A stretch of 64,000 nucleotides of DNA from Ralstonia pickettii DTP0602. GTDB lineage: Bacteria > Pseudomonadota > Gammaproteobacteria > Burkholderiales > Burkholderiaceae. Every line of letters starts with the position of its first letter. Positions within the stretch are counted from its first letter, which is position 1. The notes under the pieces were generated by a model. That model saw nothing but the letters and a program-made list of their open reading frames with translations. It did no database searches and was not told the DNA's origin. Of the stretch, positions 6,070-15,943 are shown in pieces. The position numbers and the translations under genes were made by a program. The stretch is taken from NCBI GenBank assembly GCA_000471925.1, contig CP006667.1:3162001-3226000 (forward strand), written 5' to 3'.

Positions 6070-8916
6070 TCAGGCCGGCATGCCGGCGGGTTCCGGCTCC
6101 AGCACCGGGGGATTGCCGCGCGGCAGGGTCACCACGAAACGGGCGCCCGGGCTGCCGCTCTCCGCCTGCGGATGCACCGGCTCGACCCGGATGCTGCCGC
6201 CGTGCGCGTGCACGATGGCCTCGCACACGGCCAGCCCCAGGCCAACGCCGGCGGTGGCGGATTCGCGCTCGCCGCGCGTGAATTTCTCGAACACCTGCCG
6301 CGCCATGCCGGCCGGCACGCCGGGGCCTTCGTCCTCGACCACCAGGTGCACGGCGTCGTCGGAGACATCGCCGCGCACGCGGATCTCGGTGCCCGGCGCG
6401 GTGTACTTGGCCGCGTTCTCCAGCAGGTTGCACAGCACGCGTTCCATCAGCACGCCGTCGCATTCCACCAACGGCAGTGCGGACAGGTCCGCGACCACCA
6501 CACGGTGGCGCGCGAGCGCATCGTGCAAGGACGCCAGCGCGGCGCCGGCCAGCTCCTCGAACGATTGCCATTCCTTGCGCAGCGCCACATTGCGGCCCTG
6601 CAGCCGCGCCATATCGAGCAGGTTGGCGACCATCGCATGCATGCGCCGCGCCTGGTCGCGCATGGCGGCCACGGTATCCGCAATGTCAGCTGACAGCGGC
6701 GGCGTGCCGCGCTGCAGGGTCTCGGCCATGCCGATCAGGCTGGTCAGCGGCGTGCGCAGGTCATGCGAGACGGCGGCCAGCAGCGAGCTGCGCAGGCGCT
6801 CGGATTCCATCGTCAGCAGCGCCTGCTGCGCGACCTCGACATAGTGCAGCCGCTCGATCCCAATCGCGATCAGCGTGGCGAAGACGTCGACCTGCCGGCG
6901 CAGCGTGGGCTCGGCAAACGCGCGCCAGGTGTGCGGCTCCACCGCCAGCACGCCGCGCACCTGCATCGGCGCCTTCAGCGGCAGGTACAGCACCGTGCCG
7001 GAGGGTAGCGTGTCGGTGCCGGTGCCGGCGGGCTGGCCGTGATCGAACACCCATTGCGCCAGCACGTGGTCGATCGCATCGCTCTGCCCCGCGCCGGCCG
7101 CCTCGGTACCGACGACCCCCGGCCCCAGCCGGCCGTCCGCGCCGACCAGGAAGAAGGCCGCACGCGCATCGAATGCCGCGCGCAGGAAGCGGCTGGCGAT
7201 AGCGACAATCTGCGTGTCGGTCAGCGCCGCCGACAGCTCGCGCGCCAGCTCGTACAGCGTGCGCGCGTCGGTCTCGCGCTGCACCGCGACCTGGGCCTGC
7301 TCGCGCAGGCCGGCCGTCAACTGGCCGATCACCAGTCCGACCGACAGCATCACCAGGAAGGTCACCAGGTACTGCACGTCGCTGACGGCAAACGACAGCT
7401 TCGGCGGCACGAAGAAGAAATCGAAGGACCCGACTGCCAGCACCGATGCGAACGCCCCGGCGGCGCGGCCGTGCCGCAGCGCCACGCCCGCCACCGCCAG
7501 CAGGAACAGCATGGCGATATTGACCAGGTCGAACCAGGGCCGCGCCAGCGCCGACAGCGCAGTGGCGCCGGCGCACCAGACCACGGCCCACAGCAGGCCG
7601 GCCAGGTGCGAGGGCCGGGCTTCGTCCTGCGGTGGCTCGGTGCCCGGCAACGCGCGCGCGTCGACAGGCACGTCATGGTGGCGGCTGTCCGCCGCTACGC
7701 GGATCACATCGATTTCGGGACACGCGCTGGCGAGCGCATCGGCAGAGCTGGTCCGCCCGAACAGCCAGGCGCGTGCGCCCAGCCACGGCGCCAGCGCGCG
7801 CGCCAGCAGGGTGCGTCCGCGTCCGAGCACCGAGGTATCGTCGGCAGCCCAGCGCGCCGGCGTGCGGCCGATCACCACTTTAGTGAGGTTGTGCCGTCGC
7901 ACATAGCCGGCCACCGCGGCCACCATATCGCTGCCGGCCAGCGTCTCGGTGCGCGCGCCCAGTGCCTCGGCCAGCCGCATCGCCTCGTCGAGCCCTTCGC
8001 GCTGCGCATCGGGCACCGGCGCGAGCCGCGGCACCGCCACCGTCACCACATGGCAATCGCAATCGAGCTGCCCCGCCAGCCGGCGCGCGCTGCGCACCAC
8101 CTGCGCGGCATCGCTGCCATGGCCGATGCAGGCCAGCACCGCTTCGCGCGTGCGCCAGACCGGTTCGATCGAGGCTTCCTGCCGATAGGCGCGCACGTCG
8201 TCGTCGACACGGTCGGCGGTGCGGCGCAGCGCCAGTTCGCGCAATGCGATCAGGTTGCCTTTGCGGAAGAAGTTGTGCACCGCGTGGCGCGCCTGCTCGG
8301 GCACGTACACGCGCCCTTCGCGCAGCCGGCGCAGCAGTTCGTCGGCCGGGAGGTCGACCAGCACCACTTCGTCGGCATCGTCGAAGACCGCATCCGGAAC
8401 AGTCTCGCGCACGCGGATGCCGGTGATGCCGGCCACCGCCTCGTTGAGGCTGTCGAGGTGCTGGACGTTGATCGTGGTCCAGACGTCGATGCCGGCCGAC
8501 AGCAGCTCGCCGATGTCCTGCCAGCGCTTGGGGTGGCGGCGGCCGGGCGCGTTGCTATGCGCCAGCTCATCCACCAGGATCAGCGCGGGATGCCGTGCGA
8601 GTGCCGCGTCGAGATCGAATTCCTGCAGCGTGCGGCCGCGGTAAGCGATGCTGCGCGGCGGCACGCGCTCGATGCCTTCGGCCAGCGCCTCGGTCTCGGC
8701 GCGGCCATGGCATTCAACCACGCCGACCACCACGTCGGTGCCCTGCTCGCCCTGGGCGCGCGCCGCCGCCAGCATGGCGAAGGTCTTGCCCACCCCGGCC
8801 GAGGCGCCGAAGTAAATGCGCAACCTGCCGCGCGCGGCGCGCTCGCCGGCGGCCTGCATGCGCTGCAGCAGGTGGTCGGGGTCGGGGCGGTGATCGGATT
8901 GGCGCGGCTCAGGCAT
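6070..8916 (-). CDS. kdpD: KdpD osmosensitive K+ channel sensor histidine kinase
   Basis: A 948-residue sensor kinase from ATG at 8916. In order: N-terminal KdpD cytoplasmic domain with Walker A GASAGVGKT (37-45) and Walker B-like LILVDELAHSN; a Usp-like domain; a DUF4118 four-helix membrane block (LSALARPWFDLVNIAMLFLL and following); a GAF-like linker; and HisKA with the phospho-acceptor His in SHDLRTPLTS (about 718), then HATPase_c with NLLENAAKYT and GVGLGLAVCEAI. All motifs of a functional kinase are present. It is a membrane protein that signals K+ limitation or turgor to KdpE, encoded 30 bases downstream. No kdpC precedes it, unlike the classical kdpFABCDE order. Confidence 0.94.
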   Translation of the reverse strand: MPEPRQSDHRPDPDHLLQRMQAAGERAARGRLRIYFGASAGVGKTFAMLAAARAQGEQGTDVVVGVVECHGRAETEALAEGIERVPPRSIAYRGRTLQEFDLDAALARHPALILVDELAHSNAPGRRHPKRWQDIGELLSAGIDVWTTINVQHLDSLNEAVAGITGIRVRETVPDAVFDDADEVVLVDLPADELLRRLREGRVYVPEQARHAVHNFFRKGNLIALRELALRRTADRVDDDVRAYRQEASIEPVWRTREAVLACIGHGSDAAQVVRSARRLAGQLDCDCHVVTVAVPRLAPVPDAQREGLDEAMRLAEALGARTETLAGSDMVAAVAGYVRRHNLTKVVIGRTPARWAADDTSVLGRGRTLLARALAPWLGARAWLFGRTSSADALASACPEIDVIRVAADSRHHDVPVDARALPGTEPPQDEARPSHLAGLLWAVVWCAGATALSALARPWFDLVNIAMLFLLAVAGVALRHGRAAGAFASVLAVGSFDFFFVPPKLSFAVSDVQYLVTFLVMLSVGLVIGQLTAGLREQAQVAVQRETDARTLYELARELSAALTDTQIVAIASRFLRAAFDARAAFFLVGADGRLGPGVVGTEAAGAGQSDAIDHVLAQWVFDHGQPAGTGTDTLPSGTVLYLPLKAPMQVRGVLAVEPHTWRAFAEPTLRRQVDVFATLIAIGIERLHYVEVAQQALLTMESERLRSSLLAAVSHDLRTPLTSLIGMAETLQRGTPPLSADIADTVAAMRDQARRMHAMVANLLDMARLQGRNVALRKEWQSFEELAGAALASLHDALARHRVVVADLSALPLVECDGVLMERVLCNLLENAAKYTAPGTEIRVRGDVSDDAVHLVVEDEGPGVPAGMARQVFEKFTRGERESATAGVGLGLAVCEAIVHAHGGSIRVEPVHPQAESGSPGARFVVTLPRGNPPVLEPEPAGMPA

Positions 8917-9364
8917 GGTGAGCGCCCTTACCTGGCGGCGGCAGGGGCGCAGCCAGATTGTGCCACGCAGGCGGCGGGCGCCGCACACTGGTCACGCTGG
9001 CCGTGGCACGCTGGCAGTATGGCGTTTGGGAATACGAGCGATGTGGCCTGAAGGCGACTATTTGCCCCGACCGCGCTCCAGCCGCAGTTGCGCATTGCAC
9101 AGCATTCTTGACAGTGCCGTCGTATACATGCCATAGTTACGGGCGTATAGCATTCATGGAAACCGGTACTGTCAGGCTCCAGTTGTATTTGGACCTGGCG
9201 CTATCACCCCTGACACTGGCTGCACGGACTGAAACGTCCACATCTTTCAGGTTCGCGGGGGCGCACCCGGGCCTAGCCCGGCGTGCAATACCAGTCGCTC
9301 CGGCGACCGCAGTTTCCCCCCGTGTGAACCAGCCGCTACCGCGGCAACCCCCTAAAGGACTGAA
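8917..9364. other. Divergent intergenic region between kdpD and rpsU
   Basis: 448 bases with no convincing gene on either strand; short open frames here lack ribosome-binding sites and family features. It should hold the kdpDE promoter (minus) and the rpsU promoter and leader (plus). The best plus-strand promoter candidate is TTGACA at 9108-9113, which would give a leader of about 220 bases before rpsU. Confidence 0.6.
9108..9137 (+). promoter_or_regulatory. Candidate rpsU promoter
   Basis: Perfect -35 TTGACA (9108-9113) and a weak -10 CATAGT (9132-9137) with an 18-base spacer. The spacer also contains GTATAC (9122-9127). The implied 5' leader of rpsU is long, so another promoter closer to the gene is possible. 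Confidence 0.4.
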
Positions 9365-9577
9365 TTGACTAAGATCGTCTTGAAACCCGGTGAGCCCGTT
9401 GAAGTTGCAATGCGCCGCTTCCGTCGCGCCATTCTGCAGACTGGCCTGATCGTTGAACTCAAGAGCCGTACCGCTTACGAGAAGCCGACGACCGAGCGCA
9501 AGCGCAAGAAGAAGGCCGCCGAAGCGCGCCTGCGCAAGCGCCTGCGCATGCAGATGCTGCCGAAGAAGATGTACTGA
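9365..9577 (+). CDS. rpsU: 30S ribosomal protein S21
   Basis: A 70-residue basic protein matching S21 over its full length: [18 protein letters not shown] at the N-terminus, [20 protein letters not shown] in the middle and the terminal MLPKKMY. It is a small-subunit protein near the platform that helps base pairing of mRNA with the 16S 3' end. The start codon is TTG (9365) with AAAGGA seven bases upstream; no ATG precedes it in frame. It is followed by a strong terminator, so it is probably monocistronic. Confidence 0.97.
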   Translation: MTKIVLKPGEPVEVAMRRFRRAILQTGLIVELKSRTAYEKPTTERKRKKKAAEARLRKRLRMQMLPKKMY

Positions 9578-9593
9578 TTCGGGCAAGCTTCGC

Positions 9594-9625
9594 AAAAAAA
9601 CCGCCAGTTCGCTGGCGGTTTTTTT
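9594..9625 (+). terminator. Bidirectional terminator after rpsU
   Basis: Seven A, stem CCGCCAG (9601-9607), TTCG loop, CTGGCGG (9612-9618), seven T. It starts 17 bases after the rpsU stop. Confidence 0.93.
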
Positions 9626-9767
9626 ATGCCCGCGCGCAGGGCGTGCCCCTCCCCCTGCCTTCGCGGCTTTTGCTGCACTGCGCCACCTGAGCGTTGCGCC
9701 GATGACCGGCATAATGGCGGATATTGCGCCTTCGTGGCGCCTTGTTTGACCCTGATGGGACCCTGCC

Positions 9768-10679
<912 letters not shown>

Positions 10680-10694
10680 ACCCGAGGCACTGAC

Positions 10695-11564
10695 ATGAGC
10701 GAACAGGATCCCCGCGCGGATACCTCCGATAGCGCCCCTCCCGTGACCGCACGCGGCACCGCGGCCACAGGCGTGCGCCAGACCTATCCGCAGCCGCTGC
10801 TGCCGCGCAACCTGCGCAACTGGATGATGGTCTGGTACCGCAACTACATGGTGTGGAAGAAGCTGGCCATCCCGTCGATGATCGGCAACCTGGCCGACCC
10901 GATGATCTACCTGTTCGGCCTCGGCTTCGGGCTGGGGCTGATGGTGGGCGAGGTCAGCGGCGTGTCGTATATCGCCTTCCTCGCCGCGGGCACCACCGCA
11001 TCGAGCGTGATGATGTCGGCCAGCTTCGAGTCGATGTACTCGGCCTTCTCGCGCATGCACGTGCAGCGTACCTGGGAGGCGATCATGCACGCGCCGCTGA
11101 CGCTGGGCGACGTGGTGCTGGGCGAGATTTTCTGGGCCGCCAGCAAGGCGGTGCTGTCCGGGCTGGCGATCATGCTGGTGGCAGGCGCGCTCGGCTATGC
11201 GCAGATGCCGGGCGCGCTGCTGGCGCTGCCGGTGATCGTGCTGGCCGGCATCGCCTTTGCCGCGCTGGCGATGATCGTCACCGCGCTGGCGCCGAGCTAC
11301 GACTTCTTCATGTTCTACCAGACACTGGTGATGACGCCGATGCTGCTGCTGTCGGGCGTGTTCTTCCCGCTGGAGCAGCTGCCCGAAGGTGTGCAGGCGG
11401 CAACCAAGATGCTGCCGCTGTCGCATGCGGTGGCGCTGATCCGGCCGCTGATGCTGGGCCGCCCGCTCGACGACGTCGGCCTGCATGTCGGCGTGCTGGC
11501 CGCCTATGCGGTGGTGGCACTGGTCGCCTCGCTGATCCTGCTGCGCAGGCGCCTGTTGCGCTGA
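10695..11564 (+). CDS. ABC-2 type permease, NodJ-like
   Basis: A 289-residue integral membrane protein with an N-terminal cytosolic segment (about 1-60) and six hydrophobic helices, for example LADPMIYLFGLGFGLGLMVG and VIVLAGIAFAALAMIVTALA. The segment TPMLLLSGVFFPLEQLP is typical of ABC-2 permeases of the NodJ/DrrB group. It starts 15 bases after the ATPase gene and forms a two-gene exporter operon with it. Substrate unknown. Confidence 0.92.
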   Translation: MSEQDPRADTSDSAPPVTARGTAATGVRQTYPQPLLPRNLRNWMMVWYRNYMVWKKLAIPSMIGNLADPMIYLFGLGFGLGLMVGEVSGVSYIAFLAAGTTASSVMMSASFESMYSAFSRMHVQRTWEAIMHAPLTLGDVVLGEIFWAASKAVLSGLAIMLVAGALGYAQMPGALLALPVIVLAGIAFAALAMIVTALAPSYDFFMFYQTLVMTPMLLLSGVFFPLEQLPEGVQAATKMLPLSHAVALIRPLMLGRPLDDVGLHVGVLAAYAVVALVASLILLRRRLLR

Positions 11565-11580
11565 ATGAAAACCGCCGGCC

Positions 11581-11901
11581 TCAGGCGCTGCCCACCAGCC
11601 TGAGCCCGGCAATCCCGCACACGATCAGGCCGATGCAGCCGAGCCGCGCGGCAGTGGCCGGCTCGTTGAAGAGTATGATGCCGAGGATCGCGGTGCCGAC
11701 CGCACCGATGCCGGTCCAGACCGCATAGCCGGTGCCCACCGGAATGTGACGCAATGCCAACGCCAGCAGTACCACGCTGATCGCCATGCCGGCGAGCGTG
11801 ATGACGCTCGGCACCAGCCGCGTGAATCCGTCGGCGTACTTGAGCCCGATGGCCCACACCACCTCGAACAGCCCCGCGAGGGCCAGTAGTGTCCATGCCA
11901 T
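11581..11901 (-). CDS. sugE: Small multidrug resistance (SMR) protein, SugE type
   Basis: A 106-residue protein with four transmembrane helices. The membrane-embedded glutamate is in [19 protein letters not shown] (residue 13), and the helix-4 region is [20 protein letters not shown]. The W-A-I-G-L-K-Y context is characteristic of SugE/Gdx members, which in characterised cases export guanidinium or quaternary ammonium ions. The ATG at 11901 is chosen because residues upstream are not family-like. The gene converges with the NodJ-like gene and its start faces the divergent lipoprotein gene. Confidence 0.88.
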   Translation of the reverse strand: MAWTLLALAGLFEVVWAIGLKYADGFTRLVPSVITLAGMAISVVLLALALRHIPVGTGYAVWTGIGAVGTAILGIILFNEPATAARLGCIGLIVCGIAGLRLVGSA

Positions 11902-11957
11902 ATCGAAATTTCCCGTTGCGTCGTTCCGTGCGCAACGATAGCGGAGAACCCGCCACC

Positions 11958-12221
11958 TTGCAGCGCATCGCCCTGGCGCTGGGAACCGCGTTGGCAACTG
12001 CCATGCTGTCCGGATGCATGGTGGTCGGCGCCACCATGGCCGTCGGCAGCGCCGCAGTATCGACGGTAGCCACCGTGGGCTCCGCCGCGGTCAGCGTCGC
12101 CTCGACCACTTATGACGTGACCGCAGCGGGTGTGAAAGCCGTGGCCGGCGGCGACGACCCGCCGCCGCCCCAGCCCGCGCAGGCCTCGCAGCCCGCGGAG
12201 CCCGCGCAGCCCTCGCAATAA
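11958..12221 (+). CDS. Small putative lipoprotein of unknown function
   Basis: From a TTG at 11958 the product is 87 residues: a hydrophobic signal ([16 protein letters not shown]) ending in a lipobox LSGC, an Ala/Val/Gly/Ser-rich mature part and a Pro/Ala/Gln-rich tail. GGAG lies 11 bases upstream of the TTG. In-frame ATGs at 11889 and 11895 would give a longer N-terminus, but they overlap the 5' end of sugE and add a non-hydrophobic extension ahead of the signal. No known domain recognised. The call rests on the signal peptide and reading-frame quality. Confidence 0.6.
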   Translation: MQRIALALGTALATAMLSGCMVVGATMAVGSAAVSTVATVGSAAVSVASTTYDVTAAGVKAVAGGDDPPPPQPAQASQPAEPAQPSQ

Positions 12222-12238
12222 GGGAAGTCAGCGCCCCC

Positions 12239-13444
12239 TCACTCGCCTAGGCCGCGCAGCAGATCGGCCTTCAGGTCCTCCACCGACTCCAGGCCCACCG
12301 CCAGCCGGATCAGCCCTTCACCCACGCCCGCGGCCGCCTTGGCCTCCGGGCTCACGCGCGCATGCGTGGTGGTGTACGGGTGCGTGATGGTGGTGCGGGT
12401 GTCGCCCAGGTTGCCGGTGATCGAGCACACGCGGGTGTTGTCGATCACGCGCCAAGCATTGGCACGCTGCTGCTCGGGCGTGGCGCCCTTGAGCTCGAAC
12501 GACACGATCGCGCCGCCGCCGCTTTGCTGGCGCATGGCGATCTCGTGCTGCGGGTGCGACTTCAGCGCCGGGTGAAACACCCGCGCCACTGCCGGATGCG
12601 ATTCCAGGAACTGCGCCAGCGCCAGCGCGCTGGCCGAATGGCGCTCCATGCGGATCGCCAGCGTCTCCAGGCCCTTGAGCAGCACCCAGGCGTTGAACGC
12701 CGACAGCGTCGGGCCCGCGGTGCGCACGAACGGGAACACCTTGCCCATGATGAAGTCGTGCGAGCCCAGCACCGCGCCGCCCAGCACGCGGCCCTGGCCG
12801 TCGATATGCTTGGTGGCCGAATGCACCACGATGTCGGCGCCGAATTTCATCGGCTGCTGCAGCGCCGGCGAACAGAAGCAGTTGTCGACCACCAACAGCG
12901 CGTTCGCGTCGTGGGCGATATCGGCCACGGCGGCGATGTCGGCGACTTCGGTCAGCGGGTTCGACGGCGTTTCCAGGAAGAACAGCTTCGTGTTCGGACG
13001 CACCGCGGCGCGCCATGCGTTCAGGTCGCTCGGATCGACGAAGGTGGTGTCGACGCCGAACTTCGAGAAGATATTGCCGAACAGCGTCATGGTCGAGCCG
13101 AAGATCGCGCGCGAGCTGACCAGGTGGTCGCCCGCCTGCATCGACGACAGCACCACCGACAGGATCGCGCTCATGCCCGAGGCCGTGGCCATGCAGGCCT
13201 GCGCGCCTTCCAGCGCGGCCAGCCGCGACTGGAACATCGACACAGTCGGGTTGGTGAAGCGCGAGTAGGTGAAGCCCTCTTCCGAGTTGGCGAAGCGTTC
13301 GGCGGCCTCGGCGGCGCTGTTGAAGCAGAAGCTCGAGGTCAGGTACATGGCCTCGGAATGCTCCATGAATTCGCTGCGCAGCGTGCCGGCGCGCACGCCG
13401 AGAGTATCGATGCCGAGCGATTCGGGATTGAGCGGTTCGTTCAT
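12239..13444 (-). CDS. metZ: O-succinylhomoserine sulfhydrylase (MetZ)
   Basis: A 401-residue Cys/Met-metabolism PLP enzyme. The PLP lysine is Lys212 in HSATKHIDGQGR; other family segments are FTNPTVSMFQSRLAALEGA and LLVVDNCFCSPALQQP. It would form homocysteine directly from O-succinylhomoserine and sulfide. The specific call of MetZ rather than cystathionine gamma-synthase rests on the conserved cvpA-purF-metZ neighbourhood of Betaproteobacteria and overall similarity. The ATG at 13444 gives the usual family length. A terminator-like hairpin lies 70 bases upstream, between purF and this gene. Confidence 0.9.
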   Translation of the reverse strand: MNEPLNPESLGIDTLGVRAGTLRSEFMEHSEAMYLTSSFCFNSAAEAAERFANSEEGFTYSRFTNPTVSMFQSRLAALEGAQACMATASGMSAILSVVLSSMQAGDHLVSSRAIFGSTMTLFGNIFSKFGVDTTFVDPSDLNAWRAAVRPNTKLFFLETPSNPLTEVADIAAVADIAHDANALLVVDNCFCSPALQQPMKFGADIVVHSATKHIDGQGRVLGGAVLGSHDFIMGKVFPFVRTAGPTLSAFNAWVLLKGLETLAIRMERHSASALALAQFLESHPAVARVFHPALKSHPQHEIAMRQQSGGGAIVSFELKGATPEQQRANAWRVIDNTRVCSITGNLGDTRTTITHPYTTTHARVSPEAKAAAGVGEGLIRLAVGLESVEDLKADLLRGLGE

Positions 13445-13513
13445 GCTGGTGGCGCGGTCGTACCCGCGCGAGTGCAATGGTTTCGACCAGCAACCGCGTG
13501 GCGGCCGGCCATG

Positions 13514-13552
13514 AAAAAAGCCCGTGCGATCGGGTAGTCGGATCGACGGGCT
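13514..13552 (-). terminator. Terminator or attenuator between purF and metZ
   Basis: On the minus strand, arms AGCCCGTCGATC (13552-13541) and GATCGCACGGGCT (13531-13519) form a stem with one bulge, followed by a run of six T (13519-13514). It lies in the 323-base gap between purF (13768) and metZ (13444), where nothing else was recognised. It should end most purF transcripts, so metZ needs readthrough or a promoter of its own. Confidence 0.75.
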
Positions 13553-13767
13553 TGCTGTTCTGCGGAGGCCTTCGGCAGGCTGTGGCGGGTGGTCGGCCCA
13601 TTGCGCATGCACCCTGAGGGCTGCGCGCATCGGCAAACATTGCTGACCGCCATCTCTTTAGCTGTTTCGGGCTGGACCCGCGTCCGCAAGCTGACTATCA
13701 AATCGACGCCCGGCCATGTTACGGCCGGGCTCCGCATTCGTCAACGCGCGGACAGCGGCGGCGCAGC

Positions 13768-15300
13768 TTACTCGTTGCCGCCGGAGCGCTGCAGGTGCAG
13801 TTGCGAGCGCTCGCCACCGTCGCCGTTGGTGCCTTCGCGGTCGGCCAGGCTGCGCGCCGTTTCCAGGCGGTCCAGGTAGGCCTCGTCGATATCGCCGGTG
13901 ATATAGCGGCCATCGAAGCACGACGCGTCGAAGTCCCGCAGCGCCGGATTGATGTCGCGCACCGCCTGCTTCATCGCTTCCACGTCCTGGTACACCAGCT
14001 TGTCCGCGCCGATGATCTTCGCGATCTCCTCGTGCGTGCGGCCATGCGCCACCAGTTCGCTGCGGGTCGGCATGTCGATGCCGTACACGTTGGGAAACTT
14101 CACCGGCGGCGCGGCCGAGGCGAAGATCACCTTGTTGGCGCCGGCGTCGCGCGCCATCTGCACGATCTCGAACGAGGTCGTGCCGCGCACGATCGAGTCG
14201 TCGACGATCAGCACGTTCTTGCCCTTGAACTCGACGCCCATGGCGTTGAGCTTCTGGCGCACCGACTTCTTGCGCACAGCCTGGCCGGGCATGATGAAGG
14301 TGCGGCCGACGTAGCGGTTCTTGAAGAAGCCTTCGCGGTAGTTCACGCCCAGGCGGTTGGCCACCTGCATCGCAGCCGGGCGGCTGGAATCGGGGATCGG
14401 CATCACCACGTCGATGTCGCCGGCCGACACTTCCTCGCGGATCTTCTCGGCCAGGTAGTCGCCCATGCGCAGGCGCGCGTCGTACACCGGCACGCCGTCG
14501 ATGCACGAATCCGGACGGGCCAGGTAGACATACTCGAAAATGCACGACGTCAGCACCGGATTGTCGGCGCACTGCTTGCTGTAGAGCTTGCCGTCCAGGT
14601 CGATGAAGATCGCCTCGCCCGGCGCCACGTCGCGCTCGAGCCTGTAGCCGATGCCTTCCAGCGCCACCGACTCCGACGCCACCATCCATTCCTTGCCGGT
14701 CGGGGTCTCGATGCTGCCCAGGCACAGCGGGCGGATGCCGAACGGGTCGCGCACGGCCAGCATGCCATAGCCGGCGATCTGCGCGGCGATCGCATACGAG
14801 CCGCGCACGCGGCGGTGCAGGCCGCTCACTGCCGTGAAGATGGTGTCCGGGTCCAGCGCCATGCCGCTGCTGGCACGCTGCAGTTCGTCGGCCAGCACGT
14901 TCAGCAGCACTTCGGTATCGGAGTGCGTGTTGATGTGGCGACGGTCGCGGCGGAACATCTCTTCGCGCAGCTGCTGCCAGTTGGTCAGGTTGCCGTTATG
15001 CGCCAGGATCACGCCGTACGGCGCGTTGACGTAGAACGGCTGCGCTTCTTCCTCGCTCGACGCCGAGCCGGCGGTCGGGTAGCGCACCTGGCCGATGCCG
15101 GCGGCACCCGGCAGGCCGCGCATATTGCGGGTACGGAAGACATCGCGCACCAGGCCGTTGGCCTTGTGCATGTGGAAGGTACTGCCGTTGGCGGTGGCGA
15201 TGCCGGCAGCATCTTGTCCGCGATGCTGCAACAACAGCAGGCTGTCGTAAATCAATTGGTTGACAGGCGTGGCTGAAACCACACCGACGATACCGCACAT
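13768..15300 (-). CDS. purF: Amidophosphoribosyltransferase
   Basis: A 510-residue enzyme of the first committed purine step: PRPP plus glutamine to 5-phosphoribosylamine. The start ATG at 15300 (GGGAG upstream) is followed directly by the nucleophile Cys2 in MCGIVGVV, so there is no propeptide. The N-terminal Ntn glutaminase domain covers about 1-230 (GIGQVRYPTAGSAS, AHNGNLTNW). The C-terminal phosphoribosyltransferase domain has the PRPP loop VLIVDDSIVRGTTS. Preceded by cvpA (104 bases), an arrangement conserved from E. coli onward. Confidence 0.97.
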   Translation of the reverse strand: MCGIVGVVSATPVNQLIYDSLLLLQHRGQDAAGIATANGSTFHMHKANGLVRDVFRTRNMRGLPGAAGIGQVRYPTAGSASSEEEAQPFYVNAPYGVILAHNGNLTNWQQLREEMFRRDRRHINTHSDTEVLLNVLADELQRASSGMALDPDTIFTAVSGLHRRVRGSYAIAAQIAGYGMLAVRDPFGIRPLCLGSIETPTGKEWMVASESVALEGIGYRLERDVAPGEAIFIDLDGKLYSKQCADNPVLTSCIFEYVYLARPDSCIDGVPVYDARLRMGDYLAEKIREEVSAGDIDVVMPIPDSSRPAAMQVANRLGVNYREGFFKNRYVGRTFIMPGQAVRKKSVRQKLNAMGVEFKGKNVLIVDDSIVRGTTSFEIVQMARDAGANKVIFASAAPPVKFPNVYGIDMPTRSELVAHGRTHEEIAKIIGADKLVYQDVEAMKQAVRDINPALRDFDASCFDGRYITGDIDEAYLDRLETARSLADREGTNGDGGERSQLHLQRSGGNE

Positions 15301-15404
15301 TGCCAAGCTCCCAGGAAAGGCTTTGAATCAGGGGGCGCAGCCTGGTCCGGAAATCCCCCGGACCCAAAGGCCTGCGTACTACCGACCGGGCACCATGCCC
15401 GGCT

Positions 15405-15902
15405 TCATGTCTTGACGTACTTCGCCAGCTCCGGCGGCAGCCATGGCTTGACGGAATCCATGGCCTGCATCACATAAGGGCGGCTTACCGCGTCGCGCCA
15501 GAACGGTTCTTCCGGCAGCTTGGTGAGGCTGGCCAGCGTGACCATCACCATCACCAGCAGCGCGCCGCGCATCAATCCAAATACCAGCCCGAGCCCGCGG
15601 TCGGCCGGCTTGAGCCCGGTGCTCTCCAGCAGCTGGCCGACCACCATGCCGGCCAGCGAGGCCCCGAGCACGGTGCCGATCAGCAGCACCACGAAGGCCA
15701 GCGCATGGCGGGCCAGTTCGCCGCCGGGCAGCGACTCGGGCATCCAGCCCGCGGCCACCGCGCCGTAACGGAACGCCACCCAGAACGCCACCACCCAGCC
15801 GATCAGCGACAGCACCTCGCGCACCAGGCCGCGCAGCACGCCCAGCATGGCGGAGGCGAGCAGGATGAAGACCACGGCGTAATCGAAGAAAGTCGGCTGC
15901 AT
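15405..15902 (-). CDS. cvpA: CvpA family membrane protein
   Basis: A 165-residue inner-membrane protein with about four hydrophobic segments; it begins FFDYAVVFILLASAMLGVLR and contains LVREVLSLIGWVVAFWVAF, typical of CvpA (colicin V production) proteins. In E. coli cvpA lies upstream of purF, as here. It is associated with envelope stress and bile-salt tolerance as well as colicin V production; the molecular role is not settled. It lies 41 bases behind the SPOR-domain gene. Confidence 0.92.
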   Translation of the reverse strand: MQPTFFDYAVVFILLASAMLGVLRGLVREVLSLIGWVVAFWVAFRYGAVAAGWMPESLPGGELARHALAFVVLLIGTVLGASLAGMVVGQLLESTGLKPADRGLGLVFGLMRGALLVMVMVTLASLTKLPEEPFWRDAVSRPYVMQAMDSVKPWLPPELAKYVKT

Positions 15903-15943
15903 CGTTGCTTGCGGCCGCGCCAGGCACCGGCCGCGCTGGCCCT

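Noticed and set aside
7039..9051. 670-codon plus-strand frame opposite kdpD
   Set aside because: Composition is Arg/His/Gln-rich with no recognisable domain, while the minus strand encodes a complete KdpD.
8958..9368. 136-codon plus-strand frame between kdpD and rpsU
   Set aside because: No ribosome-binding site, no domain, overlaps the rpsU start and promoter candidates; judged non-coding.
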